Assembly (NCBI GenBank): GCA_021234155.1
Contig: JAJEKV010000014.1
Span: 14,312,494-14,376,493 of the forward strand
Direction of reading: 5' to 3'
Length of the DNA: 64,000 bases
Source: Isoetes taiwanensis
Lineage: Eukaryota; Streptophyta; Lycopodiopsida; Isoetales; Isoetaceae
The notes beneath the pieces are model-generated. The model was not told the DNA's origin. It searched no databases and worked only from the letters and a program-made list of their open reading frames with translations. The position numbers and the translations under genes are program-made. This document shows positions 53,885 through 64,000 of this stretch, piece after piece (the stretch's first letter is position 1; every line of letters starts with the position of its first letter).

Positions 53885-55600
53885 ATGCTCTGTTTCTTCT
53901 GTCTAATCCGCCAAAATGGTGGATTCACAAGCTGCGTCAGAGGTAGAATATGCAGTAATGCATGCCGATTTGATCAGGATACATTTAGTTTTTTAGGTTT
54001 ATACGAATGGCACAGCCAGCAAGCAAGCGGCAAGAAGCAAGCAAGCGGATTTTGGATTTTGAGGCATTTTGAAGTGGATTTTGAAGCAACGGAGTCACTG
54101 AAGCAGAGGAATCGCAATGCAGAGAAGTTGCTGAAGCAGGTATAAACCCAATACCCTATATCCTGTGCGTTTATTTGTGCATTTTCATGGATGAATCTGC
54201 CGTCTGAGTTCATCCGCAATCACGAGCTTTAGATTTGCTTAGTAAGATGGAAAACAAAGAAGAAAGAATGCTGGCACGTCTTTGTGCAAATTATTTAGTT
54301 CTTGGGCAGTTCGAAACATTCCGTTCCACAATTTTGAACTTGGTTGGAAGGAATGCCGATCTTGCTATGTCTATTTTGAAGGCCGTGATTGAGAAGGGAG
54401 GAAGAATATATAACATTTTATGGTCCGAAAGTGTGCCCTCTTTAGCACATCTTAGGTGGATGTGTTTGGTGGAATTACACGAGTTGGAGAATAAATTATT
54501 GAACGGGAGACCAAGATCATTGGAAAACATTTTGAAGCTGGGGTTGATTCGAAATTTAGGTTTAGTGCAAGAACTCGTGGAATGCCTTCTTTTGTTAGAA
54601 ATCCTTGGGCACGAGCTCCAGCAGGAGATACCAACTGATCACGATACCAAAGAAAATAACTCCATTGAAAATATTGAGAGATCCTCTTTGAATAAAAAGG
54701 ACATAGAAAATGCAGATATAAATAGCGTTGGATTTGAGATTGCTGATTTTTTTTTTTGAAAGGTTGCAAAGACTGCTTAGTTCTTCAACTCGCGAAGAAA
54801 GGGTGACCACCAAGCTAATGCAGGATTTTGCTCAAACAGCTTTGCCTGATGGGCTACTTGAACCCATTGTTAAAAATACCACGGAAGTATGTTTTGAAAG
54901 AATACAAGCATGGACAAGGATGGTTGCAACTAAACATCCTCAGTTCTTAAATTGTTTGTGTAAGAGTATCTCTAGGCAAAGAGAGCTAGAAAATTGCATT
55001 AGTAGTCAATGGAAACAACCCTGGGTTCAAAGTGCCAGAATAGACATTAGTCCATTTGACATTGGATCACATAAATCCTCTTCCCTTTAGGTAAGGATTT
55101 GTGCGCAATCTGTCATTCATTTTCAAGGATGTCTTTGCCTTTTCTAAGTCTGCCCCTACTTTGCAATATAAAACGTCGGCAATGAAAGCGAGATGACCAG
55201 CAGATGTATGTTTTTCCCTCCTCATCCACGGCCATGAGGAGGAGCCAGATTTAGGGTTCTCTATCAAAGCTCAGGTTTTTTTGTATTGTTGAACTATCAG
55301 AGTTTTGTAGTTCAGCACTAAATATCAATGCTAATCTTTCAGGAACAACGAACTGGGCTTGCAGTTAAGCTTGAAGCTAAGGTTTGTGCCAATTTTGCTT
55401 TTTAAGAAGCTAAGTTTTTGTAATTTCGTGCAGGCTAGGGTGTTGCAATGCTTGAGCTTCTCTGCTGAGGCATGCTTTCTCCCCGTGGACCTGTATATTT
55501 ATAATCCTATGTGCATGCATACCGAGAATAGAATTTTGAATACGTTTTCTATTTATTCTGGCAGACACTTCTCTTGGTAATGCTCGATCCTGGGTTGTCT
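53885..55600 (+). pseudogene. Exons of an unidentified large gene, possibly spatacsin-like
   Basis: Exon to 54139 ends EATESLKQRNRNAEKLLKQ with donor AG|GTATAA. 54241-54752 reads MENKEERMLARLCANYLVLG, QFETFRSTILNLVGRNADLA, IEKGGRIYNILWSESVPSLA, then NSVGFEIAD and a run of 11 T that shifts the frame by one. The next frame goes on FFERLQRLLSSSTREERVTT, GLLEPIVKNTTEVCFERIQA. Small exons with clean splice sites follow: 55343-55381 (EQRTGLAVKLEAK) and from 55434 (ARVLQCLSFSAEACFLPVDL). The helical, low-complexity-free style and the LCANYLVLGQFE stretch remind me of plant spatacsin (SPG11)-type proteins. This is memory, not a match. The T run is the only lesion seen. Confidence 0.35.
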
Positions 55601-56930
55601 TCCTTTGCCAGTTCTATTTTGTATTATAAGTTCCTGTGCTTCATATGTCTGAACTTCATATATTTTGCTCCAAAATGATTTGCACCGTTGTTGACGCTTA
55701 GTCGATTTTGAGAACTGAGTGCTTTCACTGTTATTTCAAAAATAAAAATTTGGACTATGACTAATGATTTTTATACAACTATGAATGCTTTGCAGGCTAT
55801 ATCAAGTGTTACCTCCATTTCCAGGTATTGCGTTTTTGTTTATCAAAGTATCCATTGTTGGTTTCAAGCTGAAATACCGTTGGTTAAAGAATGAATAAGT
55901 AAATGCCTGCTTCATTTTGTTGTTGTTACCCATCATTTTTACAGATTCATATTTTTCATATATTGTGTACTCAGGTTTTTGCATGCACCCCTATAAGATT
56001 AAGCAGACGATTACAACATAAACGCAATACTTGGGGCTGTGATTCTGCAAATCTTTATTCTGTAAGTGTATTCTGTAAATGATTATTCTATCCATGCTAT
56101 TCTTTAACTAGGGATTTGTTCTTCTTGGGTTGGATCATTTGGCTGGTAAGGGTGGACTATAGGTTAGGGCTTCCTTAAATTCAACTGCTGCAATTGATTA
56201 GAGTTTGAAGAAAGGAGCTTCAATTGTATGATTTATCAGTATTGACTAATATTATTTTTTCTGTTATGGCGATCACCCTAGAAACAGATCAATTGCAGTG
56301 ATGTTTGAGACTTATTTCTGCACTTGCAGACCATTATTGCAATCTCTATATACTTTATCTATTGTATCCATGTTGCTCACCTCACGCAGTAGATGTTTTA
56401 GCTATGTGAGCAATCATGCAAAATAAGATGGGTCTCCTGATTTTCTTCCATTGCCATTATTTTCTCCACCGCTAAAAAAAATGGCAGAAGCTGGTTAATT
56501 TGTTTGGCAAATCATTATTGTGAACTCCCATGCTCCTGTTCTTTTTCCATATTTTGTATGCAATCTCTTAAAATTGGTTTATTTCTCCGCCAGTGCATAC
56601 CTGATTAGGTCAACCCTCAATGATTTTTTGTTTTTATGGTTTGCCAACTAGCTGGATTTCTTCCATATCTGCATATTTGTGCCTTCTTTTGTTGTAGGAA
56701 AATCTTATGTAGCCCCAATGATAAAAAAGGTAACCAAAGATTATGGTTCCTGAGTTGCTATGAGATCAAGTTGCCACGAGATCAGGTTAGTTTTCTATCT
56801 TTTAATGCACAGGCTGTTATAATATGTAGCATAATAACAGGGGGTTTTCTTTGTGTTTTTGTACGCTTTTCACTAAGGTTTTCCTATGATTTCGTGATGT
56901 ATTCAAATGGATGTACTAATGCGTACATCT
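55601..56930. other. Probable intron sequence, no gene seen
   Basis: AT-rich with scattered splice-like signals (for example CTTTGCAG|GCTATATC at 55790). A fragment of the 12.4/13.6 kb repeat family (TTATAATATGTAGCATAATA, then ACAGGGGG) lies at 56817-56845. Confidence 0.4.
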
Positions 56931-56975
56931 AGAGTGCACCATTTCTGAGCCATTGATTTTAGCCTTTTTTTTTTC

Positions 56976-57155
56976 AATGGTCAACAACCAATGGCTCACA
57001 ACAAAAGCCTCTTTTTTGTGCGTGTGGTGCATAATGGTCAACAACCAATGGCTCACAACAAAAGCCCTTTTTTTTGCGTGTGGTGCATAATGGTCAACAA
57101 CCAATGGCTCACAACAAAAGCCCTCTTTTTGTGTGTGTGGTGCATAATGGGCACA
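56976..57155. repeat. Tandem repeat, three units of about 56 bp
   Basis: ATGGTCAACAACCAATGGCT, CACAACAAAAGCC, a T run and GTGTGGTGCATA recur at about 56978, 57032 and 57089. Frames across it are artefacts. Confidence 0.9.
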
Positions 57156-60120
57156 TGAAGGGCTTGAAGGGCGCATGTAGTGCAGTTTCCCCGCCGGCAA
57201 CACATTTCTTATCATAACTTTTGATCCAAAGCTCTGTTTCAGATGATTTTTATTGCATTGGAAAGCTCTCTCCGAGATCTTTTTGATATTGTATGATATG
57301 GATATGTTTGGTTAAGTTATCTATGCGAAAACATCAATTTGTCGGCCGGGTTTGGTTAATACAGGATTGCGCTATTGGATATTGTTTTATGGCTGATTCC
57401 GAATGAAGCTTGCAAAAAATTACCATGCATTTTTAGATTTTGAGGCAGTTATTAAGCAAATTCCAAGGCTTCTAGATCCTTGTGCTAACAAGCAGAAAAG
57501 TTTCCCACTTTGGTTTCTCACCACAAGAATCCATGGAAGCCAAAGGATGCTGTTAAATTCCAGTTGAAAAATGTTTGTGTATGGGTGTTGCAAACTTTAT
57601 GACTTTCAGAATAATGAGATCAATCTGCTCTATCTTTATGGTAACTTTTACTTATGTTCTATTTGTTTTATTGTGATGAAATTCAAAAGCTACAGGTGAT
57701 GAAAGCCTCAAATGAATTCTAGTTTTTTTCTAGTTTGAATTCTAAAATTTTTTTGTCTGGGGGAGGGACGTCCCTAAGGCCCCGGAAGGGGCAAAAAAAA
57801 TTTTTGCAACACAAACCATTAACATCCAACATATAAAAATTAAATCCCCCAACACATAACAACCAACACATAACAACCATTGATATTAACAACCAACACA
57901 TAACTACCATTGACATTAATTAACACAACCATTGGGTCCAACACATTTAAATTAAAATCCCCCTTAAACCCCCTTTGGTTTGGGTGCATATTCACACGGG
58001 GGGTGACGTAGGGCAGCGAGAGCCCTCATAATTGTATTTTGCACGTACGAAATCAACACCATATAGTATTCCGCTTGAAATCTTATAGTATTTTGCGAAT
58101 CTTGTTATACAGTATAGCAAATTTTGTACTTGCATACCCCACAAACGAGGAACTTTACGTACGGTGTAGATTAAGGAATAAGGAGTGAATATGCCTATAT
58201 AGGCATGTCTTATAACCAGAGGATTTTCTAAAAGTTCATGTATTGTTTTTTGCATTCACTAGGCATAGGCATGTAGAGTAATTTCCTGGTTCTATTGATC
58301 TTAATGGCAGAGCTAACATTGTGTCATCCCTTCCTCTCCAACCATCTCGCCTAGAACTTGAGTCATGAATATAAAGCTTTTGTTTTGTGACAAATGTCAT
58401 TGACCACACAATCTACAATCTGTTATCATGAACTTTGTTAAAGACAAATCTTTGCTATTCTAGAGCAAAAGCTTGCAGATCTTTGTTGCAGACTTTTTTC
58501 TATTGGTGCAGTTAAACTTGCATCACTCCACTTGCAGATCTTTGTTGCAGATTTTGAGTTTATTCAACTTTCCTATGTACAGTTCAACTTGCAGCATTCC
58601 ATAAAGATTCCTTTGCCTCTGGGAAGATACATTTTCTGCAGGGTTTCAAAAGTATGGTCAGTCAGACGGCTCTGAATTGTTTTGGCTTACCTTCATAGAA
58701 GTTCTGAGAATTATTTTAAGGATGTGCTGCTGAACTCAAACACGTAAACTAATTGTCTTATTATGACATGTCTAATAAAACATAATGTTTTGTCAAATAT
58801 TGTTAGGAAAGCTAAACTATGAGAGTTTGGAAGCAATACTTTGTGCAAGTTGCAAGGTTCCAAAGCTACGGCCACAACATAAATACACATGTTTTGCTAA
58901 AAAATCCTAGGCCTAATCTGTGTCACAAGTGATGTTTTTGTTATGAAGTTATAAGAGCTTGTGGTTGATGCCAATAAGAACAATTTGAATGGATTAAAGC
59001 TTTAACATATCTTTGCAACAACATTAGGTTTTCCATCACTGGCCACTTGATTGAAAATGAATAGAGGTCGTTGAAATAATAGGCGATTGGTTTGATACCA
59101 ATGATTGGTTTGATACCAATGTGATGTTGAAATAATAGCTGATTGTTGATAGTTAAGATTGCAACAAATTTCACAATTAACATACTACACAATTAACACA
59201 CGTATAATGCGAGGTAAGAATGGAAAAATGGGTTGTAATTGTCAGTTGATATTCGTCTGTGATTGTAATCGTCGCTATAATTGTCAGTGTGTAATTTATT
59301 CTTTGGCTACATGGCTAGAATAGTCGTTGCCTTACATTTACAAAGTTTGATTTACTAACTTAGAGTTTGCAATTCTAAGTAGCAAAAGCTAAGGCAAAAC
59401 TTTGATTTGAAACAAATGCACTTAGCATGCATTTTGAAGGTAGAGTTACTGACTTAGAGTTTGCAATTCCAAGTAGCAAACTGCGATGCTATATCAATTT
59501 AACCCTTGCATTTGCATATTTAAATAAGCCCCTCGATCCCTTTGGTGCCTAATAATGCCAATCTCACGTTCCAGCTTGAGCGCAAATAATTGCATCCAGC
59601 TTTTGGAATATCAATCAACAAGTCTCAGGGCCAAACAATGGAGATGGTCAGTTATATTTGCCAAATCCAATATTCAGTCGCTGACAACTCTACATGGCAC
59701 TCTGAAGACCTCAACGAATCCAAGGCATAAAGGTCTTATTATATCAAAGATAGAAATGCAACTACAGATGTCGGCATGTCAAAATGCCAATGGACATAGA
59801 GCATTTCTTAGATGGATCACGCATTGCTATCAACCATGTCATCATTACCACCAATTTAGCATTTAGTGCTTATGTTTAGGGTTTAAGATATCATGATTAT
59901 GTGTCTAAGTAAATTACGACTCTTAAAGATGGAGTCCAACATGGTGACTTACCAAGTTCTATATTGCTTAGAGACCCTGACACTCCATTACATCTACATA
60001 CACGATTACATCTCATCTACAAGCCTTCGCACTTGGCACTCTATTACATCTATAGGCATAATTCATTTCATAGCTCTTTATTGCACCTAGATTATTACGT
60101 CTAGCCATTCCACACGTCCA
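57156..60120. other. No gene seen; several small duplications
   Basis: AT-rich. Local repeats: ACACATAACAACCA phrases at 57850-57920; TTGCAGATCTTTGTTGCAGA twice (58473, 58530); ATTGGTTTGATACCAATG twice (59086, 59104); CTTAGAGTTTGCAATTC twice (59359, 59452). This may include the body of a Helitron whose 3' end is at 60157. Confidence 0.5.
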
Positions 60121-60127
60121 GGACTAA

Positions 60128-60157
60128 TGCCCGGCATCGCCGGGCACATGTTTCTAG
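60128..60157 (+). mobile_element. Helitron-type 3' terminus
   Basis: A hairpin TGCCCGGC-atc-GCCGGGCA (60128-60146), seven spacer bases, then CTAG (60154-60157) followed by T. This is the standard Helitron 3' end (16-20 base hairpin, about 10 bases, CTRR, insertion before T). The matching 5' TC end and a Rep/helicase gene were not found; a non-autonomous copy is likely. Confidence 0.65.
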
Positions 60158-60159
60158 TC

Positions 60160-61190
60160 CTATTTATCACAGGAAATTGACTCCTGCTGCTTAGCAGCGG
60201 CCACAACTCTGCCTCAGGCTTCTCCTTCGTGGCTACAACGACAATGCGCTATAAAAATAGCTATGGAAAGATAAATGGAAGTGCCACTATAGAAACATAG
60301 CCGAGCAGAGGATAGAGGCACAGAGGATAAAGCGAAGCAGAGTGGAGCTATTTTGTGCCGAGCAGAGGGACCCCGCTATGGAAATAGAGGATAGCGGCGC
60401 CGCTTGTGGCGGAGATACTCCGCAGTATAATTTAAGCTAAAAATACCCGGGGGATCCACCTTCTTTATAAGGGATATGCCACCTGCGTGCATAGGGTAGC
60501 CGAAAAACCCCTAGTATACGTATTTCTGATAGGCAAATTTGACCCCTTTCCGTATGGTTTTACAACTAGAAGAACATCCCAAAACCCCTATGACCCCTAG
60601 TATACATACGGAAAAGGGTAAAAAATCGCCCCCTCCCGTTGATGCACGTGGTTTGGACAGGTTCCATAAGGTGACGCCCCCTTGTAAAAATACAGTAATC
60701 TGGACCTTATGTTTATTACGGTTGAAAAATATCAAGATGCATTGAAGATAATGCAATAGCTCAGACCACTCCATGTGAAAATTGTAGGTGGTTATGTTTT
60801 TTCTTCTAAGTGTTTCCTTAAAACAACTCAAATTAACAATGAAAGTGAAAGAAAACTAAAAGAAGCTATAGTTTGTACTTCTTATAAAGCAAAATATTGA
60901 GTGATTCATCTTCTAATTTTTTTCCTCTTCATTTAATGCTCATGCACTATTGGCCAAATTTTGTGGTAGAGAACGTTTGTACTGATTGAAACTAAGAATT
61001 TTCGGTTGTGCTAACGCATCGCAGGAAAATTCCCAGTAGATTTTTATGCATATTCATATAAGGATAATACAAATCTTCGATTGGGAACTGGAAATATCCG
61101 GCTATTTGAGAAAACATTACGAAATTTTTCGATTGCCCAATACTGTTCACGATGATTTTGCTATTATTAAAAGAAGCATATTTTTGAGAT
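60160..61190. other. No gene seen; one inverted repeat
   Basis: CCCCTTTCCGTATGG (60543-60557) is inverted at CATACGGAAAAGGG (60605-60618), with CCCCTAGTATAC beside both. No coding signal. Confidence 0.5.
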
Positions 61191-61195
61191 GATCG

Positions 61196-61219
61196 TTAGA
61201 GCCCACTAAAGGGCTCTAA
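61196..61219. repeat. Palindrome TTAGAGCCC..GGGCTCTAA
   Basis: 9-base perfect arms around ACTAAA, followed by TCTCTCCCATCCCACT. Similar in shape and sequence to the palindrome at 5460-5482. 61320-61440 just after holds a tandem duplication of AATATTAGAGATGGACCCAA. Confidence 0.75.
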
Positions 61220-61487
61220 TCTCTCCCATCCCACTGATGTCTATGTTCTTATCATGTCTAAGACTCTAAGCAAGCAATGCCATAATAGAAAAGCACCCCA
61301 CTCATGCCTATGTTCTCCCATCTCACTCATGATCATGTCTATGCAACAATATTAGAGATGGACCCAAAAAGTAAGAAATGTGAACCACAATATTAGAGAT
61401 GGACCCAAAAAGTAAGAAATGTGAACCACTCATGCCTCATTCATGATGGTGTCTATGCAACAATATTAAGTAAAAAATGTTAAAAAA

Positions 61488-61560
61488 CGCCGCCCGGGGG
61501 GCTCGAACCCCCGACCACAAGGTTAAGAGCCTTGCGCTCTACCGACTGAGCTAGGGCGGC
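61488..61560 (-). tRNA. tRNA-Lys (anticodon CTT)
   Basis: A 73-base gene with an intact cloverleaf. The acceptor stem is GCCGCCC/GGGCGGC, the D arm GCTC-AGTCGGTA-GAGC, the anticodon arm CAAGG-CTCTTAA-CCTTG with CTT at positions 34-36, the variable loop TGGTC, the T arm GGGGG-TTCGAGC-CCCCC, and the discriminator base G. No intron, and CCA is not encoded, as expected for a nuclear gene. A T6 run follows the 3' end at once (A6 at 61482-61487 on the plus strand), a Pol III terminator. The A and B box promoters lie inside the gene. It decodes AAG lysine codons and looks functional. Confidence 0.96.
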
Positions 61561-61786
61561 AAGGAATGAATTGTTTACTATTCATGCAGAATTTCTTACT
61601 TTAGTAAATAATTGAGTCTTCTGCATTTTAACTCTGGTCAGCGTTCCGCGTTGCGTGGCGTGTTTCTATAGACTTCTTGCTCTTCTAATATGCCTTCTGA
61701 AGACTGTTTCGACGCTGCCTCCATCATCAAAACCTGTTATTTAGAACTGCGCTTCTAAATCCAATTCAGGCAGCAGCATCGCCCAA

Positions 61787-62908
61787 ATGGCCAACACAGC
61801 AGCATCCCATCTTCTAAGACTCATTACCTGCGCTACGCTCTGTTTGTGGGTTCAAGCAATCCGAGGCCTGTCTCTGGCAGCAGCCCCCATCCCTCCTCCC
61901 TTTCAAAACATTTCCGCAGGCCCTTGGTCGGATTTCAAATCCTTGCTAGACGCAAAAAGAGGGCAAACCTGTGACAGCCTTCCCCAGCTCAAGAGTTACT
62001 TCAAACAATTCGGTTACTTCTCTGGCGCCCCTGACCCCCACACCGGAAATTTCACCAAGGATTTTGATAACTCAACAGAAGATGCCATCAGATTGTATCA
62101 GAAATTCTTCCACCTTAATGTCACCGGAGTACTTGATCAGGCTACTCTGGAACAAATCATGAAACCAAGGTGTTCAAGGAAGGATATTTCTGATTCAAGC
62201 AGTAGCACCAAAAAAGTGAAGCATTTTCTTCATTTGAAACCTCGTCTGGGCACTATGCATTATGCGTTTTTTTCAAACGAGCCTAAATGGGTATCTACGA
62301 CCACTTTAACATATGCTTTTTCGCCTTATTCGTCTGAACAATCCTCTCTGAGTGAGGACGAGGTCAAATCCACCATAGCTGCTGCTTTTGAATCGTGGGC
62401 GGCTGTGGTACCGCTCAATTTTACAGAAATCAGCGATTATAATTCTGCCAATGTCAGGATTGCGTTCATTTCAGGGAACGATTCGGACGGAACCTCCTCA
62501 GATGGCAAATTGGGAACTCTGGCTCATGCCTATGCCCCGGAAGACGGAAGGCTGCATTTTGATGGAGCAGAAACATGGACGATCAATACGAATTCCAAAA
62601 GCGCTTCTACTGCGGTGGATTTACAGTCTGTTGCAACGCATGAAATTGGGCACATAATTGGGCTGGATCATACGACGGTCGAAGAGGCAATTATGTATCC
62701 GACCATTTCAGTGAAAGAGGTTAAGGTGGATCTGGCACAGGATGACATTGATGGAGCCCAAGTTCTGTATGGGGCCAATCCGAATTATAACGCCTCTGCT
62801 GAAACCAAAACAAGGGCTTCCACAGATTCGTCTGCCGGAATTTCTACCTTTGATTCCCTTTCGACTCCCCTGTTTTTCTTCACTGCCTTGAGTGCCTTGG
62901 TTTTGTGA
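61787..62908 (+). CDS. Matrix metalloproteinase, GPI-anchored (plant MMP, M10A)
   Basis: An intact, intronless 373-residue zinc endopeptidase of the cell surface, as usual for plant MMPs. Signal peptide about 1-32. The propeptide has a peptidoglycan-binding-like fold (PQLKSYFKQFGYFS to DQATLEQIMKPRC, 66-129). Its cysteine switch reads PRCSRKD (Cys129), where PRCG.PD is usual. Catalytic domain about 167-330: KWVSTTTLTYAF, LGTLAHAYAP, GRLHFDGAETWT (structural Zn/Ca site), then HEIGHIIGLDH (285-295; His285, His289 and His295 bind zinc, Glu286 is catalytic) and the Met-turn AIMYP (Met303). Ser/Thr-rich linker and hydrophobic tail (PLFFFTALSALVL) fit GPI anchoring. Seven N-glycosylation sequons. 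Start: first ATG, before the signal peptide, +4 G. Plant relatives remodel the cell surface and act in stress and development. Confidence 0.95.
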   Translation: MANTAASHLLRLITCATLCLWVQAIRGLSLAAAPIPPPFQNISAGPWSDFKSLLDAKRGQTCDSLPQLKSYFKQFGYFSGAPDPHTGNFTKDFDNSTEDAIRLYQKFFHLNVTGVLDQATLEQIMKPRCSRKDISDSSSSTKKVKHFLHLKPRLGTMHYAFFSNEPKWVSTTTLTYAFSPYSSEQSSLSEDEVKSTIAAAFESWAAVVPLNFTEISDYNSANVRIAFISGNDSDGTSSDGKLGTLAHAYAPEDGRLHFDGAETWTINTNSKSASTAVDLQSVATHEIGHIIGLDHTTVEEAIMYPTISVKEVKVDLAQDDIDGAQVLYGANPNYNASAETKTRASTDSSAGISTFDSLSTPLFFFTALSALVL

Positions 62909-63056
62909 TCCTCTGTATAAAAGTTTTTTGGGTCCTTTGATTCATTCAACCTCGTGTATTTTCGAGGTTTGTAATTATATGATGCCTTGATTGAATATAT
63001 TTTGTCATCAATACCACCCCGTTATCAGCCCTGGTGAATGCCTACAAACCTTCTAA

Positions 63057-63080
63057 GATAGATAGATAGATAGATAGATA
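63057..63080 (+). repeat. (GATA)6 microsatellite
   Basis: Six GATA units just downstream of the metalloproteinase gene. Confidence 0.97.
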
Positions 63081-64000
63081 CATAGTATTTTTGCCTCATG
63101 CATGATTGCATCCCATTGATCTCTAAGTGAACGTTTATACAAAAGGTTTCTTTCACCCTCTCATATACCTTAAATCAGGGCTGTCTCAGATTACCATGAT
63201 CCAGCTCATTCGATCAAATAAAGTTAAAGTAGTTAAAATGGAGAATCTCTTTTTCGAAGAGGGTTATCGTTACAATCTCCTGCACCAAATCTGGCTATTC
63301 AAAATTGAATCCAACAAATCTGGCCATTCAAAATTCAATCCGGCAAGTGCCATTACAATAATTTGCTCCAACCCGTGGTTTAGGGGGTCAATGGCTCCTT
63401 CTCGCGGATTATTTTTGTAATAAACCATAAGCCCATTCTTTCTGGGTTATTCCCACAACCCAGCATTACTCCTTCATAATGCATTCATGCTTGCAACTTC
63501 CCTCCACACCGGTTCAAATCAAATCTACATGTCTTACATGTGAGCAAAGAAAACTCTGAGAGTCTTTGTGCTTATATTGATCACATCCAACCTTGTACAC
63601 CATTTTGGACCACTTTGGACCAATATGATAGCCACTACTTTGCACATTGTAGTCCACCACAATATATATTGGTGATTAAACCTATTGAATTCTAGTGCAT
63701 TTTTATGGCTTATAATTAGTTAAATATTTTGCTCACTGTGTGATACATATATTGCTTCCAATGGCACCTACAAGTCTGCTCGTGCCTCCCATTATCTAGA
63801 AAAAGAAAGCTACATTTTGTGTTGACCAGATGATAACAAGTTAAAACTTGCGTATGCATCACAACTAGAATACTTCTATCACCATCATGTGTGCCATAGT
63901 GGGGCCTATGCATTCTTCTTTTTAAACTTTTGCTCTCTTGTGCCATTATTTCAATGGTAGTAACGTAGCATTATGTTTGTTAGAATTATGAGAAAGAAGA
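63081..64000. other. No gene seen
   Basis: AT-rich 3' flank of the metalloproteinase gene. TTTTGGACCACTTTGGACC at 63602 is a small duplication. Short frames here lack support. Confidence 0.6.

Noticed and set aside
56916-57215. His-rich repeated protein
   Set aside because: It translates the 56 bp tandem repeat on the minus strand.
61482-61487. Rho-independent terminator reading at the tRNA
   Set aside because: The T6 run is a Pol III terminator; bacterial terminators do not apply.

Overview
The window is nuclear DNA of a land plant with a large, repeat-packed genome. The evidence is Ty3/gypsy with a chromodomain, Ty1/copia, LINE, Mutator-like and TIR elements, GT-AG introns, a tRNA-Lys gene, an RGF/GLV-type peptide precursor, a plant-type matrix metalloproteinase and heparanase-like GH79 exons. 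The style (long introns, heavily decayed elements, amplified unknown gene families) fits a fern, lycophyte or gymnosperm better than a compact angiosperm. The species cannot be fixed from sequence alone.

Layout. 0-3.6 kb: two gypsy fragments joined head to head, then a candidate LTR. 3.6-5.3 kb: a minus-strand gene split by a 550 bp foldback element whose removal restores the reading frame. 5.3-8.7 kb: a candidate 3.35 kb inverted-repeat element carrying gene fragments. 9.6-11 kb: an isolated exon and a two-exon secreted-peptide gene (RGF/GLV-like), one of the two best genes in the window. 12.4-14.2 kb: a large inverted repeat. 14.2-17.6 kb: a dead copia element. 17.8-19.8 kb: a dead Mutator/FAR1-like transposase gene. 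20.4-30.7 kb: an FCP1-like (HAD phosphatase fold) gene cut inside its catalytic domain by an 8.3 kb TIR element, which itself holds a 4.4 kb copia element with both LTRs. 31-32.3 kb: a 5'-truncated LINE. 33.0-45.1 kb: a 12.2 kb TIR element with a decayed DDE-like transposase (DUF7869-like) and a multi-exon FCP1-like gene. 46.5-53.9 kb: a 7.4 kb TIR element with a 3 bp target duplication carrying GH79 and LRR gene pieces. 53.9-55.6 kb: exons of an unidentified large gene, possibly spatacsin-like. About 60.1 kb: a Helitron-type 3' end. 61.5-62.9 kb: an intact tRNA-Lys(CTT) gene and an intact intronless matrix metalloproteinase gene.

The most unusual content is structural. (1) A short palindrome with core CTCGACTCGCGAGTCGAG recurs about 20 times, only between 37.3 and 45.0 kb, mostly in introns of the FCP1-like gene. 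(2) Five tandem 79-86 bp hairpins at 37.55-38.58 kb keep their loop sequence, while the arms change in both strands so that pairing is kept. (3) A different palindrome (AAATCGCGCC..GGCGCGATTT) sits in the intron of the other FCP1-like gene. (4) A TIR family with CATTAG...CTAATG ends appears to insert with no target-site duplication, shown by two insertions that split reading frames exactly.

Only the tRNA, the metalloproteinase and the peptide gene look functional. Most other coding stretches carry stops, frameshifts or insertions. Some single-base frameshifts could be sequence or assembly errors.
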